A stretch of 24,181 nt of DNA from JAQBDA01 sp041301185 (GCA_041301185.1 JBFYSV010000140.1:1-24181); one strand, 5' to 3'. Counted from the stretch's first letter, positions 7,779 to 16,937 are shown. A program made the numbers and translations. Notes: a model not told the origin generated them from the letters alone.

Positions 7779-8465
7779 CTACTCATCAAAACCTGATGAT
7801 CCCGAGAAAGACTCGTGATGAAGGATTGCGCATAGGAGCAAACCTTCCCTGACCGATACCAGCGCATGTTCGCCAACCAGCACGTTGCTGACCCCTCGCG
7901 TTGCTCCGAATACCAGGCGCTCATCTGCCAGCGGGTACTCCAGCCCTTCGGTCGAGACGCCGTGCACATCTGCGTTGAGAGGGATGAGTGAGACCGTATC
8001 CCCGCTTCGCCCGAGGATTTCGTGCCGGTCTCCGGTGCGCAAGACGGTCAATTCCTGGTTACCATCGATGAAATCGATCCTGACCTGGCTCAACTCCACT
8101 GTAGCAGGCAGCAGCAGGTTTGCCAGGGTCTGGTCCCAGCGCGCCCCCAGACCGGCAAACACCAGGCAGTGGGTTAGACCCAACGCTTGGACATGCTGCA
8201 GCGCCAGCTCCAGGTCGGTATAATCTTTTCGTGCTGGGTGGCGGATGATCTGCGTGCCACCCTGTTGGAGGCGCTGGAGTTGCTCTGGATCGATCGAGTC
8301 GAAATCACCGATCAGGATATCCGGGTTCAGGCTGAGCTTCAAGCAGTTTCCCGCACCGCCGTCAGCGGCAACGATCAGATCTCCGGGTAGGATGCGCTTG
8401 CGTACAGTGGTCGGGTCGCCCAACTTCCCGTTGGCAAAGATGATAGCTCGTGGCTGGATTGACAA
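7779..8465 (-). CDS. thiN: Thiamine pyrophosphokinase
   Basis: Transfers pyrophosphate from ATP to thiamine to give TPP, in the cytoplasm. Family motifs: AIIFANGKL, LIVAADGGAGNCLKL, DILIGDFDSIDPE, RKDYTDLELAL, GLGARWDQTLANL and RGVSNVLVG. The frame is open further upstream to an ATG at 8531, but that ATG is the conserved AUGCC of the riboswitch core, and the stretch 8466-8531 encodes low-complexity residues not part of the fold. I place the start at TTG 8465-8463, 6 nt after GGAGGG, giving 228 residues, near the usual size. The ribosome binding site lies in the 3' arm of the terminator hairpin, so TPP could block both elongation and translation. First gene of the thiamine operon; the start is likely but not certain. 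Confidence 0.9.
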   Translation of the reverse strand: MSIQPRAIIFANGKLGDPTTVRKRILPGDLIVAADGGAGNCLKLSLNPDILIGDFDSIDPEQLQRLQQGGTQIIRHPARKDYTDLELALQHVQALGLTHCLVFAGLGARWDQTLANLLLPATVELSQVRIDFIDGNQELTVLRTGDRHEILGRSGDTVSLIPLNADVHGVSTEGLEYPLADERLVFGATRGVSNVLVGEHALVSVREGLLLCAILHHESFSGSSGFDE

Positions 8466-8496
8466 AAAACTCCCTCCTCTTTTGCCGGGGAGGGAA
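8464..8496 (-). terminator. Intrinsic terminator, expression platform of the TPP riboswitch
   Basis: On the minus strand TTCCCTCC (8496-8489) pairs with GGAGGGAG (8477-8470), with an 11-nt loop, followed directly by six T residues (8469-8464). This is a canonical Rho-independent terminator placed 14 nt after the riboswitch. Its 3' arm is also the ribosome binding site for the TTG start at 8465. The 5' arm can alternatively pair with the riboswitch 3' strand GGAGGAA (8523-8517) with a one-base bulge, which would act as an antiterminator when TPP is absent. Confidence 0.88.
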
Positions 8497-8510
8497 GCTG
8501 ATAGCTTTGG

Positions 8511-8605
8511 TTGCGATTCCTCCGCCGGCATGATCCGGATCAGGTTCGCGGGTCGAAGGCTTACGGCCCTCCTCTCAGCCTGGCATCACCAGACTCCCCG
8601 TGCAA
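8511..8605 (-). promoter_or_regulatory. TPP riboswitch (THI element)
   Basis: The minus strand carries the conserved THI core: CACGGGGAGTC, then GGCTGAGAGGAGGG (the CUGAGA helix-junction motif), a variable stem-loop, then GAACCTGATCCGGATCATGC and CCGGCGGAGGAA. The outer helix P1 can form between TTGC (8605-8602) and GCAA (8514-8511). It senses thiamine pyrophosphate. Immediately downstream are a terminator hairpin and the thiamine pyrophosphokinase gene, with thiamine transporter genes after it. High TPP should favour the terminator and shut the operon off. Confidence 0.97.
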
Positions 8606-8622
8606 GATATATTGTTGCCCTG

Positions 8623-8652
8623 ATTATAAGCTCTGGCGGGCAATCTTGTCAA
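8623..8652 (-). promoter_or_regulatory. Consensus sigma-70 promoter of the thiamine operon
   Basis: The minus strand has a perfect -35 TTGACA (8652-8647) and a perfect -10 TATAAT (8628-8623) separated by 18 bp. Transcription would start near 8616, about 11 nt before the riboswitch P1 helix. It lies in the gap after the alpha/beta hydrolase stop (8683). Confidence 0.88.
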
Positions 8653-8682
8653 TTGTTTTGGAAAACGGGGAATTTTTCAATC

Positions 8683-9471
8683 CTAACGCACGCGCCGCTT
8701 CCATTCTTCCTTCAATTGGAGCTGGCGCGGGCTCTCGCCCGAACTTAAGCTTAAGAAATCTAATACCAGCCGGTTGAACATGCTGGTCTCTTCGAGCATC
8801 GGAAAATGGCTGGATTGGTCGAACAAGATACCGTGCGTGTTTTCACCCGCGGTCGTCAGGCTGTCCAGATCCGGCGCAGTGATCGCCGGGTCGTTGGTGC
8901 CATGTACGAATAAGAGAGGGGCGGCAAGCCGGCTGGGCAGCCCAGGAAGGTCTATCGTTTGCAGGTTGGCGATCGAGGTGGTAATTGCCCCGGGATCGGT
9001 TTTTGATGCTTCTGTCCAGACCGATTCTGTGGATGGAGAGCGTGCTAACAGCCAGTCGACCAGCTCGGCGGGTCTGGCGGAGCGCAGCCGGGCGCTGACA
9101 GCAGCATCGGAGGTGGGAAAGCTGATTGCCATGATCCGGTCGACAAGCTCTGGGTGACGGGCGGTGTACAGCAGGCTGATAATCGCGCCCAATCCATGGC
9201 CCACCAAGGCAATCTTGCCAATTCCCAATTCGTCCGTAAATTCTTCCAGCAAGCTGGTCTGTTGCTCAAGCGAATAGTAACCCGGGTTTTTTGCTGTATC
9301 GCCAAATCCCCATAAGTCAATGGCATAAGCACGGTAGGAGATGGAGCTTGCCTGCATGCTGGATATCCAATATCGCCAAGACCCGATCCAATCGTGGATA
9401 AAGAGCACCGGGCGGCCGCGCCCCAGCACCTCATAATGGACGATCTCGCTGCGCAAGATAACCGCGCTCAT
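8683..9471 (-). CDS. Alpha/beta hydrolase-fold protein lacking the nucleophile
   Basis: A 262-residue alpha/beta hydrolase fold: VLFIHDWIGSW (oxyanion region), YAIDLWGFGDT, the elbow ALVGHGLGAIIS, FVHGTNDPA with acid candidate Asp194, and SSHFPML with His222. At the elbow the usual GHSxG is GHGLG, so position 93 is Gly (GGA codon), not Ser. The oxyanion motif HG is also changed to HD (His26-Asp27). Classic esterase or lipase chemistry is therefore unlikely; a ligand-binding or regulatory role is more plausible. It aligns without gaps over its first 100 residues with the hydrolase at 20085-20882, which keeps Ser93. It is the last gene of the kinase-receiver group, 53 bp after the single-domain receiver, with AGGTG before ATG 9471. 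A short basic tail (KEEWKRRVR) ends the protein. Confidence 0.85.
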   Translation of the reverse strand: MSAVILRSEIVHYEVLGRGRPVLFIHDWIGSWRYWISSMQASSISYRAYAIDLWGFGDTAKNPGYYSLEQQTSLLEEFTDELGIGKIALVGHGLGAIISLLYTARHPELVDRIMAISFPTSDAAVSARLRSARPAELVDWLLARSPSTESVWTEASKTDPGAITTSIANLQTIDLPGLPSRLAAPLLFVHGTNDPAITAPDLDSLTTAGENTHGILFDQSSHFPMLEETSMFNRLVLDFLSLSSGESPRQLQLKEEWKRRVR

Positions 9472-9524
9472 TGTTTCACCTGAGCAATTCTCAACACCAC
9501 TGCTCCCCCATCAGGCTTAGCCGA

Positions 9525-9899
9525 TCACTGTCCCTGGTTCGCCAGGATAGCTTTTACTCGCTCGTTTAACTGGTCTGGAGCGAACGGCTTTAAGATATAT
9601 TCGACAGCACCAGCAGCGAGACCGGTTTCCACTTCCGATTCTTGCCCTTTTGCTGATAGAAACACCACCGGGATATGGCTGGTGGATGGATTCTCCTTGA
9701 TTTTCTGGCAGGCCTCATAGCCAGACATGCGCGGCATGCGCACATCCAGCAGAATCAGGTCGGGGATGAGCTCCACGGCCTTCTGCAGGGCTTCTTCGCC
9801 GTTCGAGGTGGCTGTCACTTCATGCCCGCCAAATTGGAGTGTGAAAGCGATCAGATCTCGAATATCTCGTTCGTCTTCAGCAATTAAGATTTTTGCCAT
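9525..9899 (-). CDS. Single-domain response regulator (CheY-like receiver)
   Basis: A 124-residue receiver domain with no output domain. Key residues are all present: acidic pair Glu8-Asp9, phospho-acceptor Asp52 in LILLDVRMPRMSGYEA, the switch Ser in VVFLSAKG, and the conserved Lys in YILKPF. It starts 9 bp after the stop of the giant histidine kinase, so the two are probably a cognate pair made from one message. Being a stand-alone receiver, it likely acts by protein-protein contact or as a phosphorelay intermediate. The downstream nucleophile-less hydrolase is a possible partner, but only by proximity. Confidence 0.95.
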   Translation of the reverse strand: MAKILIAEDERDIRDLIAFTLQFGGHEVTATSNGEEALQKAVELIPDLILLDVRMPRMSGYEACQKIKENPSTSHIPVVFLSAKGQESEVETGLAAGAVEYILKPFAPDQLNERVKAILANQGQ

Positions 9900-9908
9900 A
9901 AACCCTCA

Positions 9909-12900
9909 TCATCTGTCAGGCGTATGCATGGGTATTGTAAATGAAAACGTGCTTCCCTCACCTGATACCCCGCTGCTCTCCAACCAGATTTGACCGTTAT
10001 GCATGTCAACCAGGTGCTTGACGATAGAAAGCCCCAAACCGGTACCAGAAGTCGCCAGCACGAATGGATGCTCACCCCGGTAGAAGCGTTCGAAGACGCG
10101 CGGTTGTAGCTCGGGTGGAATGCCAATTCCAGTATCTTTTACATCGACCTGGAGATGGTCTGAGACTTTGCGGATGCGCAGCAAGATTTGCCCGTTCTCC
10201 CCTGTGTAGTAGTAGGCATTTTCCAGCAGGTTATCCAGCACCCGGCGGATCTGCTCAGGATCACCCAACACGCGGGGTAAATTGCGGGGCAGGTCGGTTT
10301 CGATCCGCATCGATTTGTGGTCTTCCTGTGTGCGCCGGGTCAGGGCAGCGACTGCATCGCGGGCGATAGGAGCCAGGTCGAATGGCTGCAAAGAAAAGGT
10401 CAGCCTTCCAGATTCGATCCGGGAGATATCCAGCAAATCGTTGACCAGGATCGCCAACCGCTCGGAGTTATTCCTGACGATCTCAAGGAAATGGGTCTGC
10501 TGCTCGTTGAGTGCGCCGGCAGCGCCCATCAAAAGGATATCGACGTATCCCTTGATGGATGTCATCGGGGTGCGTAATTCGTGGCTGACCGTGGCGACGA
10601 ACTCAGACTTCAACCGGTCGACCTCAACCTGATGGGTGATATCCCGGAAAATGGAAACCGTGCCCAGAAAAGTCTCGCGCAGGCTTACCGGAGCCAGGTG
10701 CACCGAAACCACCCTGCCGTCATCCAGGGTAACCTGCTCGGCGTAGGTGTCACCGGATCGGTAGCTATCTGGATCCTGGGACCAGGTGCGGATCGTATCC
10801 ATCCAGGTTTGGGCTGCCCTTCCGAACAAGCCGATGAAGTGGTCCAGGGATTTGCCGATGACATTTTCCCGCTGCAAGCCTAAAACGTGCTCAGCTGAGT
10901 CGTTGAACAGAGTGATTTTCATCGTCTCATCCGTCACCAGCACCCCGTCAGCCACATCCTCCAGCATTGCCTTGGTCCTTTGGGTTTCGATCTGCTGGCT
11001 GCGCACCATATTGCCCAGGTCTTCAGCCTGGTCGCGGATCAACCGGTATAGCTCGGCATTATTTACAGCAATTGCCACCTGGTTTGCCGCCGCCTGCACC
11101 AGGTCTAATTGATCCATCGAAAAATGGTTTAGTTTCCGGTGGAAGAAGAGCAGGGCGCCGAGCGATACTCCACCGATCAACAACGGAACCCCAATGGCAC
11201 TGCGGTACTCCACCGTGCTATTGGGCAATTGCACCCAACGGGGGTCTTCCTTAACATCTGGGATCAGGGCAGGTTTGCGCTGCTGGATGATCCAGCCCGC
11301 CAGCCCCTGGTCAGGGTTCAGCGAGGTGAAGAATTCATCTGTGGTGAGTGGAGTTTGATACCCGACCGATGCCAGGTGGTGCAGTTTCCTCTCCCCGGTC
11401 CGCGCCAGCAAAACCGTAATATGTTCCGCATCAATGATCTGGTTCAGCACTTTCAGTGTCCGGGTGAGCACTTGCTCCAGGTCCAGGCTGGCAGAAAGCT
11501 CCGTGATCAGGCGCAGGAGCGTCTCTGTGCGCTGGTGGGCGCGTTCCAGTTCGTCTGTCCGCTGTTTCACCCGCTGGTCGAGCTCATTGGTCAGGCTGCG
11601 GGTTTCTGCATACAGGCGCGCATTCTGGATGGCAATTGCAGCCTGGTTGCTGAGTGTGCGGGTCAGGCCAATTTCATCAGCGCTGTAATGGTGTGGGTGG
11701 TCTATCTCCACCATCAATACCCCATGCAGGTCGCTGCCGGTAGCCAATGATAAAGCCATCAGCGAATGGGAGCCTTTATTCTTGAAGTAGTCAGAAATGG
11801 GCGCCAGCTCCTCATCACTGGCGATATCATCGCAGATGTAGCTTCCAAGTGTCTGGCGCAGTCGTTCGAACAAAGGCGCTTCGCTGAGCGCCAGGGGTGC
11901 AAAACTATCCCGGGAGGGCAGCTCTGCCTGCAGGGTAGGACGCTCCGAGGAGTCAAACAAAATCGCCGAGACGGAAGAGCAGTGCACGATATTAAGGATT
12001 TCGTGCAGTGTGGTTTGCAGCAAGTGATCGGGATCGAGCGAGCCGCTGACCTGGGCTGAGAATCGGTTGAGGGCCTCCAGGCGCTGCGAGCGCTGGTCCA
12101 ACTCTGTAGCCCGGGCGACAATTTGCTGGTAAAGATTGGCATTCTCCAAAGCAACCGCTGCCTGTCCAGCAAAGGCGCTGGCAATTTGTACATGCTCCGT
12201 GGTATAGAAATTGGCCTCATCCATTTCCAGAGCAATTACCCCGATGACGCCCCCCCCGGCAACCAGAGGCAGCCCCAGCCAGGATAGATTTGGGTTCTCC
12301 ACCAGGGCAGGGAAGCGAGAGTCACTGGTCACATCTCCGACAACGATTGGTTGGCAGGTAGCGATCATCTCTCCCAACAGCTTGCTGTCCTCGACGGAGA
12401 TGGATAACCCAATCCGCTCGTCACTATCGGCAAAGCCGCGTGCCATGCGCACGAACATCTGGTCGCCTTCGCGCAGCCACAGTGTCCCCGTCTGGAATGG
12501 CAAGATGGCTTCTAGCTGGTCGAGAAGGGAGGCAATCAGCTCCTCGGGTTGCAGGTTGGAAGAAATGATCGCGGCTACGCCGGTCAGGGCCTGTAATTGG
12601 GTGGCGCGCAGTTCCGCTGCTCGGTACAGGCGTGAGTTTTCCAGATTGAGCGCGGTTTGCTGTGTTAGCGAAGTGACCAGAGCCTGCGCTTCGGATGAAA
12701 ACGCCTCCGGGTTTTTGAAGTTTTCGAGGACCAGGACGCCTAGCGGCTCGGCGCTGGGTGATTTTTGGATTGGGACGACCATGCTGGCGAGAGGCAAGCG
12801 CCCATCGGTTGCATCATGATAGCGCAGCAAATTCTCTGACGAGAGATTGTACAGGCTGGGGAAATCCACATCCTCAACCCGGATTGCCTGCCTGTACGCC

Positions 12901-15900
12901 AGAGATTTGCCAGGCAAAGCCTCTCCGCGATGGTAGCAGATCTCCATAATCTTATCTTTATCTGCGTACCCAGAGGCTGCCTGAGGCACGAGCAGCTCGC
13001 GTTTCAGATCCCAGGTTGCCACCAGGCAGGCCTGGGCGGTTGGGATGACATGCAGGGCGCTTTCCACCAGCGTTTCCAGAATGCGGTTGGATTCCAGGTT
13101 GCTCAACTGGCGGTTGAAGTCCAGCAAGAGGTTAACTTCGGCAAGATGCTGGCTGATCTCCAGCAATAAATTCAGGTTTTGAAGCGTGATCGCCACCAGC
13201 CTGGAAAGCAGAGAGAAGAGGTGCTCGTCATCGGACGTGAACGGCGCCAGAGGAGTCTGGTTTATTGCCAGGACGGCGGCATCCAACCGGGCGCCGATAA
13301 AGATGGGTATACATATAAAGCCGCAAGCATCCAGCGCTTGCAAGAGGGGCGAGCTCGACCACTCCGGATCGTCTTCAAGACGGGAGGCCAGCAGGATATT
13401 GCCATTCTGCAGGGTTTGGTGAAGCGGGTTGCGCTGACCGATCAACGCTTCGATATTGATATCGGAGGGAACATTTCCCAAGCTGTTCAGTAGATGGGGT
13501 CCATGCAAGCTGGGTTCAACGATCAGGGCGATGTCCATATCCATTCGGGTTAGGATCTCCCGCCCGAAGACTGACAGTACGCTGGAACGGTCGCCTTGCC
13601 GGTTGACCACCTCGGCGATATCCATGCCTGCCCGGATGCGAGTTGCCCTTTGGCTGAGGTGCTGCACGGCAATAGTTTGTTCCAGGTCTTTCCGCAACAA
13701 GATCGGCAGATAGTTTTGGGAACTCTGAGCAGATTGTTCTGCCCGGTTCAGGTCTGCTTCCATCTCCCCCAGGCGCCCCTTCAACTCTGCCATCTGTTGG
13801 TTGCCAGAAATGATGAGGGTAGCCTGGGTGGCAAAAATCTCAAGCGAGGCAACTGTGGTGATGTCTGGTCGCAGGTGATCGCGCGGATCGTCAACGCTGA
13901 TCAACCCCAGGGGTTTGCTCTCGGAGTCGGCTAGCGGGATCAGCAGCAGATCTTCCGGGTGCCAGGCAAGGGTGGATCGGAGTTCTCCTCGGGGATTGCT
14001 CTCTAACAGGTTGATCACGCGCACATCAGCAGGCTTGACCGGCATTTTTTCGTGAGGGATGAAGTAACAGCGTCCCAGCATGAACTCCGGTCTTAACAAG
14101 GGTAAGATGCTCTCCCAGGGCTGGGCTTGATTTTTGATCTTCTCCATCACCTCGCCAGGAACCCCAGCGCTGGCAACCCGGTAGAGCTGCTCGTTTTCAG
14201 TGTCGAAGACACTCACCAGCACACTGTTGAAGGGTGTTGAACTCTGGATGGCGTGGGCGATCCTGTTCAGCGCCTCGTCAAGCGATTGGTCTGCTCGCAA
14301 GGCAGGCGCTGCCTCGAGCAGTTTCCCCAGTGCATCGACCCGCCGGTGGAGCAAATCATCCTGTTGCACCTGCTTCTGGTAGCGGTACACATTGCTCAAA
14401 GCCACCGTAGATTGTAAGGCAAGCGCTTCACTGATCTCAACCGCAGCCTGATCGAAGCAGTGGGGCGTGTTGGCATGTAAGTGGATCAGCCCGGTTATCT
14501 TATCCTGACAGGTGATCGGAACAATCATTGAGGAGCAAACACCTGCATGCGACACAGGCGATACTGCCTCTTCTTCTGGCTGAGTGGAGTTGTGTTGCTC
14601 ATAATCATCGATGACCAGCGTCTCGGACGTGCTCAATACTTGCTTCTCAAGATGGGTGAACTCTGCACCGGTCCGGTCGCCCAGCTGGAACAACACGGTC
14701 AACTGAGGTGGATGCCCGTTCTCAGTGGGGGCGGGTGCTTCGCCGGTTGTGTCGAACAAGGTAATGGTTCCGCAGTCAGCCCCGGTGGTTTGTAGCAGCT
14801 CTTCAAAAACTCGCTGCGCAAGATATTCCAAATCTGGGTTTGTATTTAGATCCCGGCTGAGGCGGGTCAGCGCAGTTAGCTGATCCACCCGGCGGCGCAG
14901 GCTCTCATCGGTTTGAGTGTAGAGCACAGACCGTTCGACGACGTTTGCCAGCTGCCCGCAGGCGGTGACCACAGTTTGAATATCGCCGGGGGAGAAAAAT
15001 GCAGGCTGGTAACTGCCAATGATGATCTCACCAATGCCATGGTCCTGTACAACCAGAGGCGCGATAACCACCGATTTCAAGCCCAGGCTGTACAGGATGG
15101 GGTGATACACGGCGGGCAGGCGTTGATCGTGGGTAATGTCGTCGCTGATCAGGTAAGTCTGGCTGCGGGTAACCGATAGGTTGAACTGGGCATTCTCGGT
15201 GGATATTCGCCCCATGCGCGAGGCGAATTCAGGAGATATTCCGAAGAGCGAGGATTTGTGCAGGCGCAGCTCGCCTCGGCTTTCATCCAGCAGCAAGACG
15301 CCAACTTTATCAGCCCGGAGCAGCCTCCCCAGATCCTGGAGAGCATACTTGAGGGTCTCATCCAGCGTGGCGGAAGATACCGTCAGGCTGGCTATCCTCC
15401 GCAGGGTCTCTGCGCGCTGAGCGCGCTTCTCGGATTGCTGGATGAGCTCGGCGTTCTCAACGATAGGCGCAGCCTGGCTGGCAATGATGGCTAATAAGCG
15501 CAGGTCATCCTGATTGAAGGGTGATCTATCCAGCTTATCACCTGCCATGAGATAACCCAGCATGCGTCCTGCAGAAGTGAGTGGCATCAGGACTGCCTGG
15601 TGGATGCCTGTCGCCTGTGCCAGATTGTCGAAGCCGAAGGATTGCATTTTTGGATCGCTGGTTGCATCGGGGGCGACGATCGGCTCTTGCGACAGCCAGA
15701 TTTTTTCTGCAGGGCTATCCACCTGGATGATCGCACTGGTCCACTCGATTACATCGGGGTGCAATCCAAGGAAGGGGAGTTGACCCTGGATGGCACACCG
15801 GTTATCGTCGTAGATCAGGAAGCCTAAAAATTCAACTTCTAAGAGCGGGGCAATGCTCTCGACCAGGTGGGAGAACAGGTTGCTAGGTTCCCCGGCTGTG

Positions 15901-16937
15901 CCGACCACCTGGGCGAGTTGCGCCAACCCCGCCAGCTCTTTTCCTCTTTGCTGCTCCTGTGTGTAGAGCAGCGCATTGTTCAGGGCAATTGCGGCTGGTC
16001 CGCAGTAGATTTGCACATTTTCCAGATCGTTTTGGGTGTAAGCGTTGATAGATAGAGAGCCAAGCTCTAGGGTGCCAACCAATTCACCAGCCGCAATCAA
16101 GGGCGCGCCCAAATAAGAAAGAATGGGCACCCCCCCCGAGCTATTGATCACTGGACCGGTATGGCTGGTTACGAGATCATTGACCAGGAGCGGCTCTTTT
16201 TGGGCAAGAATCGTTCCTGTGAATGGGCGTTGCCGGACGTCCGCTACATTGCTCTTTTCAAGCTCAGGATTGTCTCCATCTGCACCTAAGAGGTGGTATG
16301 TGGTGAGGCGCTGGCTTTGCCTGTCGCAGGTGGTGATCTCTGCAAAATCCGCTGGGATCAAATTGCCCGCATTTTTCAAGATAGCCGTAATAGTGATATC
16401 AAAATCCAGGCTGGTAGCCATTGCCTGACCCAGCTGGTTCAACACCTGGATTGCCGGGATTGTGACCAGCCCGCTGCTACCTGCAGATGGGTCGCCGTTT
16501 TTCCCAGCGAAAAGTTGACTGGAATGGAATGCCAGGAATGTCGCTCGATGGTCGCCGTAAGGGATCGAATAAGATAGGACATGAACCAAACGCCCGTCCA
16601 GGTGAAACTGCCGCTCGCCTTGAGCCACACAGAGCTCGATAAATGGATTGGTTGGAGTGATTTTGCGGCTTAGGCGCTCCAGAGAGGGCACTTCCTCCCA
16701 GGCATCAAACCACTCTCTGGCTTGCCGGCTGATATAGCTAATCCGGCCTCCTGGCTGGACAATTAAGATCGCTTGCGATGGATCAGAGTCCTCAACCGGG
16801 GTAGGTGTGTTGGGTGTCGCCTTAAATTGTGTTCGAGACTGGCTGAATTTCTGCAATAACAGCAGGGTCAGCAGCGCTGCGGACAGGCCGAACACCACAA
16901 GTATGACTCCCAGGAGGGTAGGATCGAGTTGAGACAT
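9909..16937 (-). CDS. Giant hybrid-free sensor histidine kinase with about ten GAF domains
   Basis: 2342 residues. An N-terminal membrane helix (about 8-29) is followed by a weak PAS-like segment (about 55-140), then by my reading ten consecutive GAF domains at about 165-325, 335-497, 508-674, 687-850, 868-1045, 1100-1258, 1270-1438, 1448-1604, 1618-1775 and 1805-1966. Most end in the signalling helix type ALENANLY. A PAS domain (about 1990-2100) leads into HisKA with His2119 (FVATVSHELRTP) and a HATPase domain with N-box NLLENAYYY, G1 DTGIGIPPE, F-box FERFYRG and G2 GTGLGLSIV. Catalytic motifs are intact. Only one membrane helix and little extracellular sequence mean signals are read in the cytoplasm. 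The N-terminal Met is hydrophobic-helix proximal; the ribosome binding site is weak. It begins 40 bp after the REC-GGDEF gene. Ligands of the GAF domains cannot be told from sequence. Confidence 0.93.
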   Translation of the reverse strand: MSQLDPTLLGVILVVFGLSAALLTLLLLQKFSQSRTQFKATPNTPTPVEDSDPSQAILIVQPGGRISYISRQAREWFDAWEEVPSLERLSRKITPTNPFIELCVAQGERQFHLDGRLVHVLSYSIPYGDHRATFLAFHSSQLFAGKNGDPSAGSSGLVTIPAIQVLNQLGQAMATSLDFDITITAILKNAGNLIPADFAEITTCDRQSQRLTTYHLLGADGDNPELEKSNVADVRQRPFTGTILAQKEPLLVNDLVTSHTGPVINSSGGVPILSYLGAPLIAAGELVGTLELGSLSINAYTQNDLENVQIYCGPAAIALNNALLYTQEQQRGKELAGLAQLAQVVGTAGEPSNLFSHLVESIAPLLEVEFLGFLIYDDNRCAIQGQLPFLGLHPDVIEWTSAIIQVDSPAEKIWLSQEPIVAPDATSDPKMQSFGFDNLAQATGIHQAVLMPLTSAGRMLGYLMAGDKLDRSPFNQDDLRLLAIIASQAAPIVENAELIQQSEKRAQRAETLRRIASLTVSSATLDETLKYALQDLGRLLRADKVGVLLLDESRGELRLHKSSLFGISPEFASRMGRISTENAQFNLSVTRSQTYLISDDITHDQRLPAVYHPILYSLGLKSVVIAPLVVQDHGIGEIIIGSYQPAFFSPGDIQTVVTACGQLANVVERSVLYTQTDESLRRRVDQLTALTRLSRDLNTNPDLEYLAQRVFEELLQTTGADCGTITLFDTTGEAPAPTENGHPPQLTVLFQLGDRTGAEFTHLEKQVLSTSETLVIDDYEQHNSTQPEEEAVSPVSHAGVCSSMIVPITCQDKITGLIHLHANTPHCFDQAAVEISEALALQSTVALSNVYRYQKQVQQDDLLHRRVDALGKLLEAAPALRADQSLDEALNRIAHAIQSSTPFNSVLVSVFDTENEQLYRVASAGVPGEVMEKIKNQAQPWESILPLLRPEFMLGRCYFIPHEKMPVKPADVRVINLLESNPRGELRSTLAWHPEDLLLIPLADSESKPLGLISVDDPRDHLRPDITTVASLEIFATQATLIISGNQQMAELKGRLGEMEADLNRAEQSAQSSQNYLPILLRKDLEQTIAVQHLSQRATRIRAGMDIAEVVNRQGDRSSVLSVFGREILTRMDMDIALIVEPSLHGPHLLNSLGNVPSDINIEALIGQRNPLHQTLQNGNILLASRLEDDPEWSSSPLLQALDACGFICIPIFIGARLDAAVLAINQTPLAPFTSDDEHLFSLLSRLVAITLQNLNLLLEISQHLAEVNLLLDFNRQLSNLESNRILETLVESALHVIPTAQACLVATWDLKRELLVPQAASGYADKDKIMEICYHRGEALPGKSLAYRQAIRVEDVDFPSLYNLSSENLLRYHDATDGRLPLASMVVPIQKSPSAEPLGVLVLENFKNPEAFSSEAQALVTSLTQQTALNLENSRLYRAAELRATQLQALTGVAAIISSNLQPEELIASLLDQLEAILPFQTGTLWLREGDQMFVRMARGFADSDERIGLSISVEDSKLLGEMIATCQPIVVGDVTSDSRFPALVENPNLSWLGLPLVAGGGVIGVIALEMDEANFYTTEHVQIASAFAGQAAVALENANLYQQIVARATELDQRSQRLEALNRFSAQVSGSLDPDHLLQTTLHEILNIVHCSSVSAILFDSSERPTLQAELPSRDSFAPLALSEAPLFERLRQTLGSYICDDIASDEELAPISDYFKNKGSHSLMALSLATGSDLHGVLMVEIDHPHHYSADEIGLTRTLSNQAAIAIQNARLYAETRSLTNELDQRVKQRTDELERAHQRTETLLRLITELSASLDLEQVLTRTLKVLNQIIDAEHITVLLARTGERKLHHLASVGYQTPLTTDEFFTSLNPDQGLAGWIIQQRKPALIPDVKEDPRWVQLPNSTVEYRSAIGVPLLIGGVSLGALLFFHRKLNHFSMDQLDLVQAAANQVAIAVNNAELYRLIRDQAEDLGNMVRSQQIETQRTKAMLEDVADGVLVTDETMKITLFNDSAEHVLGLQRENVIGKSLDHFIGLFGRAAQTWMDTIRTWSQDPDSYRSGDTYAEQVTLDDGRVVSVHLAPVSLRETFLGTVSIFRDITHQVEVDRLKSEFVATVSHELRTPMTSIKGYVDILLMGAAGALNEQQTHFLEIVRNNSERLAILVNDLLDISRIESGRLTFSLQPFDLAPIARDAVAALTRRTQEDHKSMRIETDLPRNLPRVLGDPEQIRRVLDNLLENAYYYTGENGQILLRIRKVSDHLQVDVKDTGIGIPPELQPRVFERFYRGEHPFVLATSGTGLGLSIVKHLVDMHNGQIWLESSGVSGEGSTFSFTIPMHTPDR

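Noticed and set aside
8466..8531. N-terminal extension of thiamine pyrophosphokinase from ATG 8531
   Set aside because: The ATG is the conserved AUGCC of the TPP riboswitch and the extension reads through the terminator hairpin; the TTG at 8465 with GGAGGG is the better start.
8245..8748. 167-residue plus-strand open frame over the riboswitch region
   Set aside because: It runs antisense through the pyrophosphokinase gene, the riboswitch and the end of the hydrolase gene, has no family match and no ribosome binding site.
10064..16577. Many plus-strand open frames opposite the giant kinase (e.g. 11139-11750, 12211-12819)
   Set aside because: They are antisense shadows of a GC-biased coding strand; the products are Arg/Cys/Ser-rich with no domain pattern, while the opposite frame is continuous for 2342 codons.
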